Below are positions 63,706 to 64,000 of a stretch of DNA of 64,000 bases, in pieces; position 1 is the first letter of the stretch, and each line of letters begins with the position of its first letter. Below the pieces are notes generated by a model that was not told where the DNA came from, made no database searches, and was given only the letters and a program-made list of their open reading frames with translations. A program made the position numbers and the translations under genes. Source of the stretch: Janthinobacterium rivuli (lineage in GTDB: Bacteria; Pseudomonadota; Gammaproteobacteria; Burkholderiales; Burkholderiaceae_D); assembly GCF_029690045.1 (NCBI RefSeq), contig NZ_CP121464.1, positions 4,278,001 to 4,342,000 on the forward strand, read 5' to 3'.

Positions 63706-64000
63706 TTATGGCGCCGGAGCAGGAACGATGGCGACACGGTAGCGCGTCGCGCCGGGGTGAAAAACAATGTCCCAGCACATGGCTTGTGCCAGGCGCAGCA
63801 GCAGGTTCTGGCCATGCGCGAAACCGTGGATGCGCCGAGGCTGTCCCGGCGACACGGTATTGTCAATGCTCAGACAACCTTGCGCAAACGCAATGCTGAT
63901 GCGGCAATCGGGACCGCCATGGAACAGGGCATTCGCCAGGCAATTATTGATGAGCAACATGACCAGCTGCGGGTTAGCAACCACGTCCAGCCGCTCGGGC
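63706..64000 (-). CDS. Histidine kinase, C-terminal ATPase part (cut by window edge)
   Basis: About 97 residues are visible and the frame runs off the right edge. LVMLLINNCLANALFHGG matches the N-box of GHKL ATPases, and SIDNTVSPGQ sits where the G1 box is expected, in a reduced form; HGFAHGQNLLLRLAQAMCWDI fits the G2 region. The upstream sensor and dimerisation domains are outside the window. Confidence 0.75.
   Translation of the reverse strand, partial: PERLDVVANPQLVMLLINNCLANALFHGGPDCRISIAFAQGCLSIDNTVSPGQPRRIHGFAHGQNLLLRLAQAMCWDIVFHPGATRYRVAIVPAPAP

Overview
The window is a GC-rich, densely packed piece of a betaproteobacterial chromosome. Protein wording and gene sets (thrS-infC-rpmI-rplT-pheS, ureDABCEFGJ with hupE/ureJ last, RND pump with its own outer membrane factor, Ku/LigD repair, a T6SS fragment) suggest Oxalobacteraceae, most like Janthinobacterium/Massilia/Duganella. 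That taxonomic call is inference from recognised proteins, not a search. No transposase, integrase, CRISPR array, rRNA or phage gene was seen.

Layout. 1-4.0 kb: translation operon on the minus strand (two identical tRNA-Val genes with a clear sigma70 promoter, thrS, infC with an AUA start, rpmI, rplT, pheS cut by the left edge). 4.1-12.8 kb: mixed housekeeping genes, including a sugE/emrE-like SMR pair behind a guanidine-II (mini-ykkC) riboswitch and an ArsR regulator plus old-yellow-enzyme reductase behind a palindromic operator. 12.85-18.55 kb: complete minus-strand urease operon (ureDABCEFG-ureJ) with a sigma54-like promoter motif. 18.7-26.3 kb: c-di-GMP response regulator (REC-PAS-GGDEF-EAL) and two related sensor kinases. 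26.4-36.6 kb: type VI secretion fragment, tssK divergent from tssF-tssG-PAAR-vgrG-lipase effector-Tli4-like immunity gene. 36.7-40.7 kb: GNAT, a run of overlapping small genes including an Imm1-type immunity protein behind a SulP transporter, and a TetR regulator. 40.8-47.6 kb: YghA-like SDR, Ku, a hybrid kinase and three-domain LigD. 47.7-51.1 kb: five paralogous small secreted Ala/Lys-rich proteins around a beta-lactamase-fold protein, three of the units preceded by the same GTAAG-N5-GTAAW direct repeat. 51.1-57.8 kb: fasciclin protein and a tripartite RND pump. 57.8-64 kb: a hydrolase-fold protein lacking the usual nucleophile, LysR, D-2-hydroxyacid dehydrogenase, small unknown genes, an LpqC-like esterase, and the 3' end of a histidine kinase at the right edge.

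Points most worth following: the guanidine-II riboswitch and its SMR pair; the LEA-like repeat protein array with its shared promoter element; the SulP-Imm1-DUF2750 gene string close to a VgrG-linked effector/immunity pair with an abrupt base-composition change inside the immunity gene; the pseudo-esterase; and the uncharacterised tail domain shared by the two kinases.
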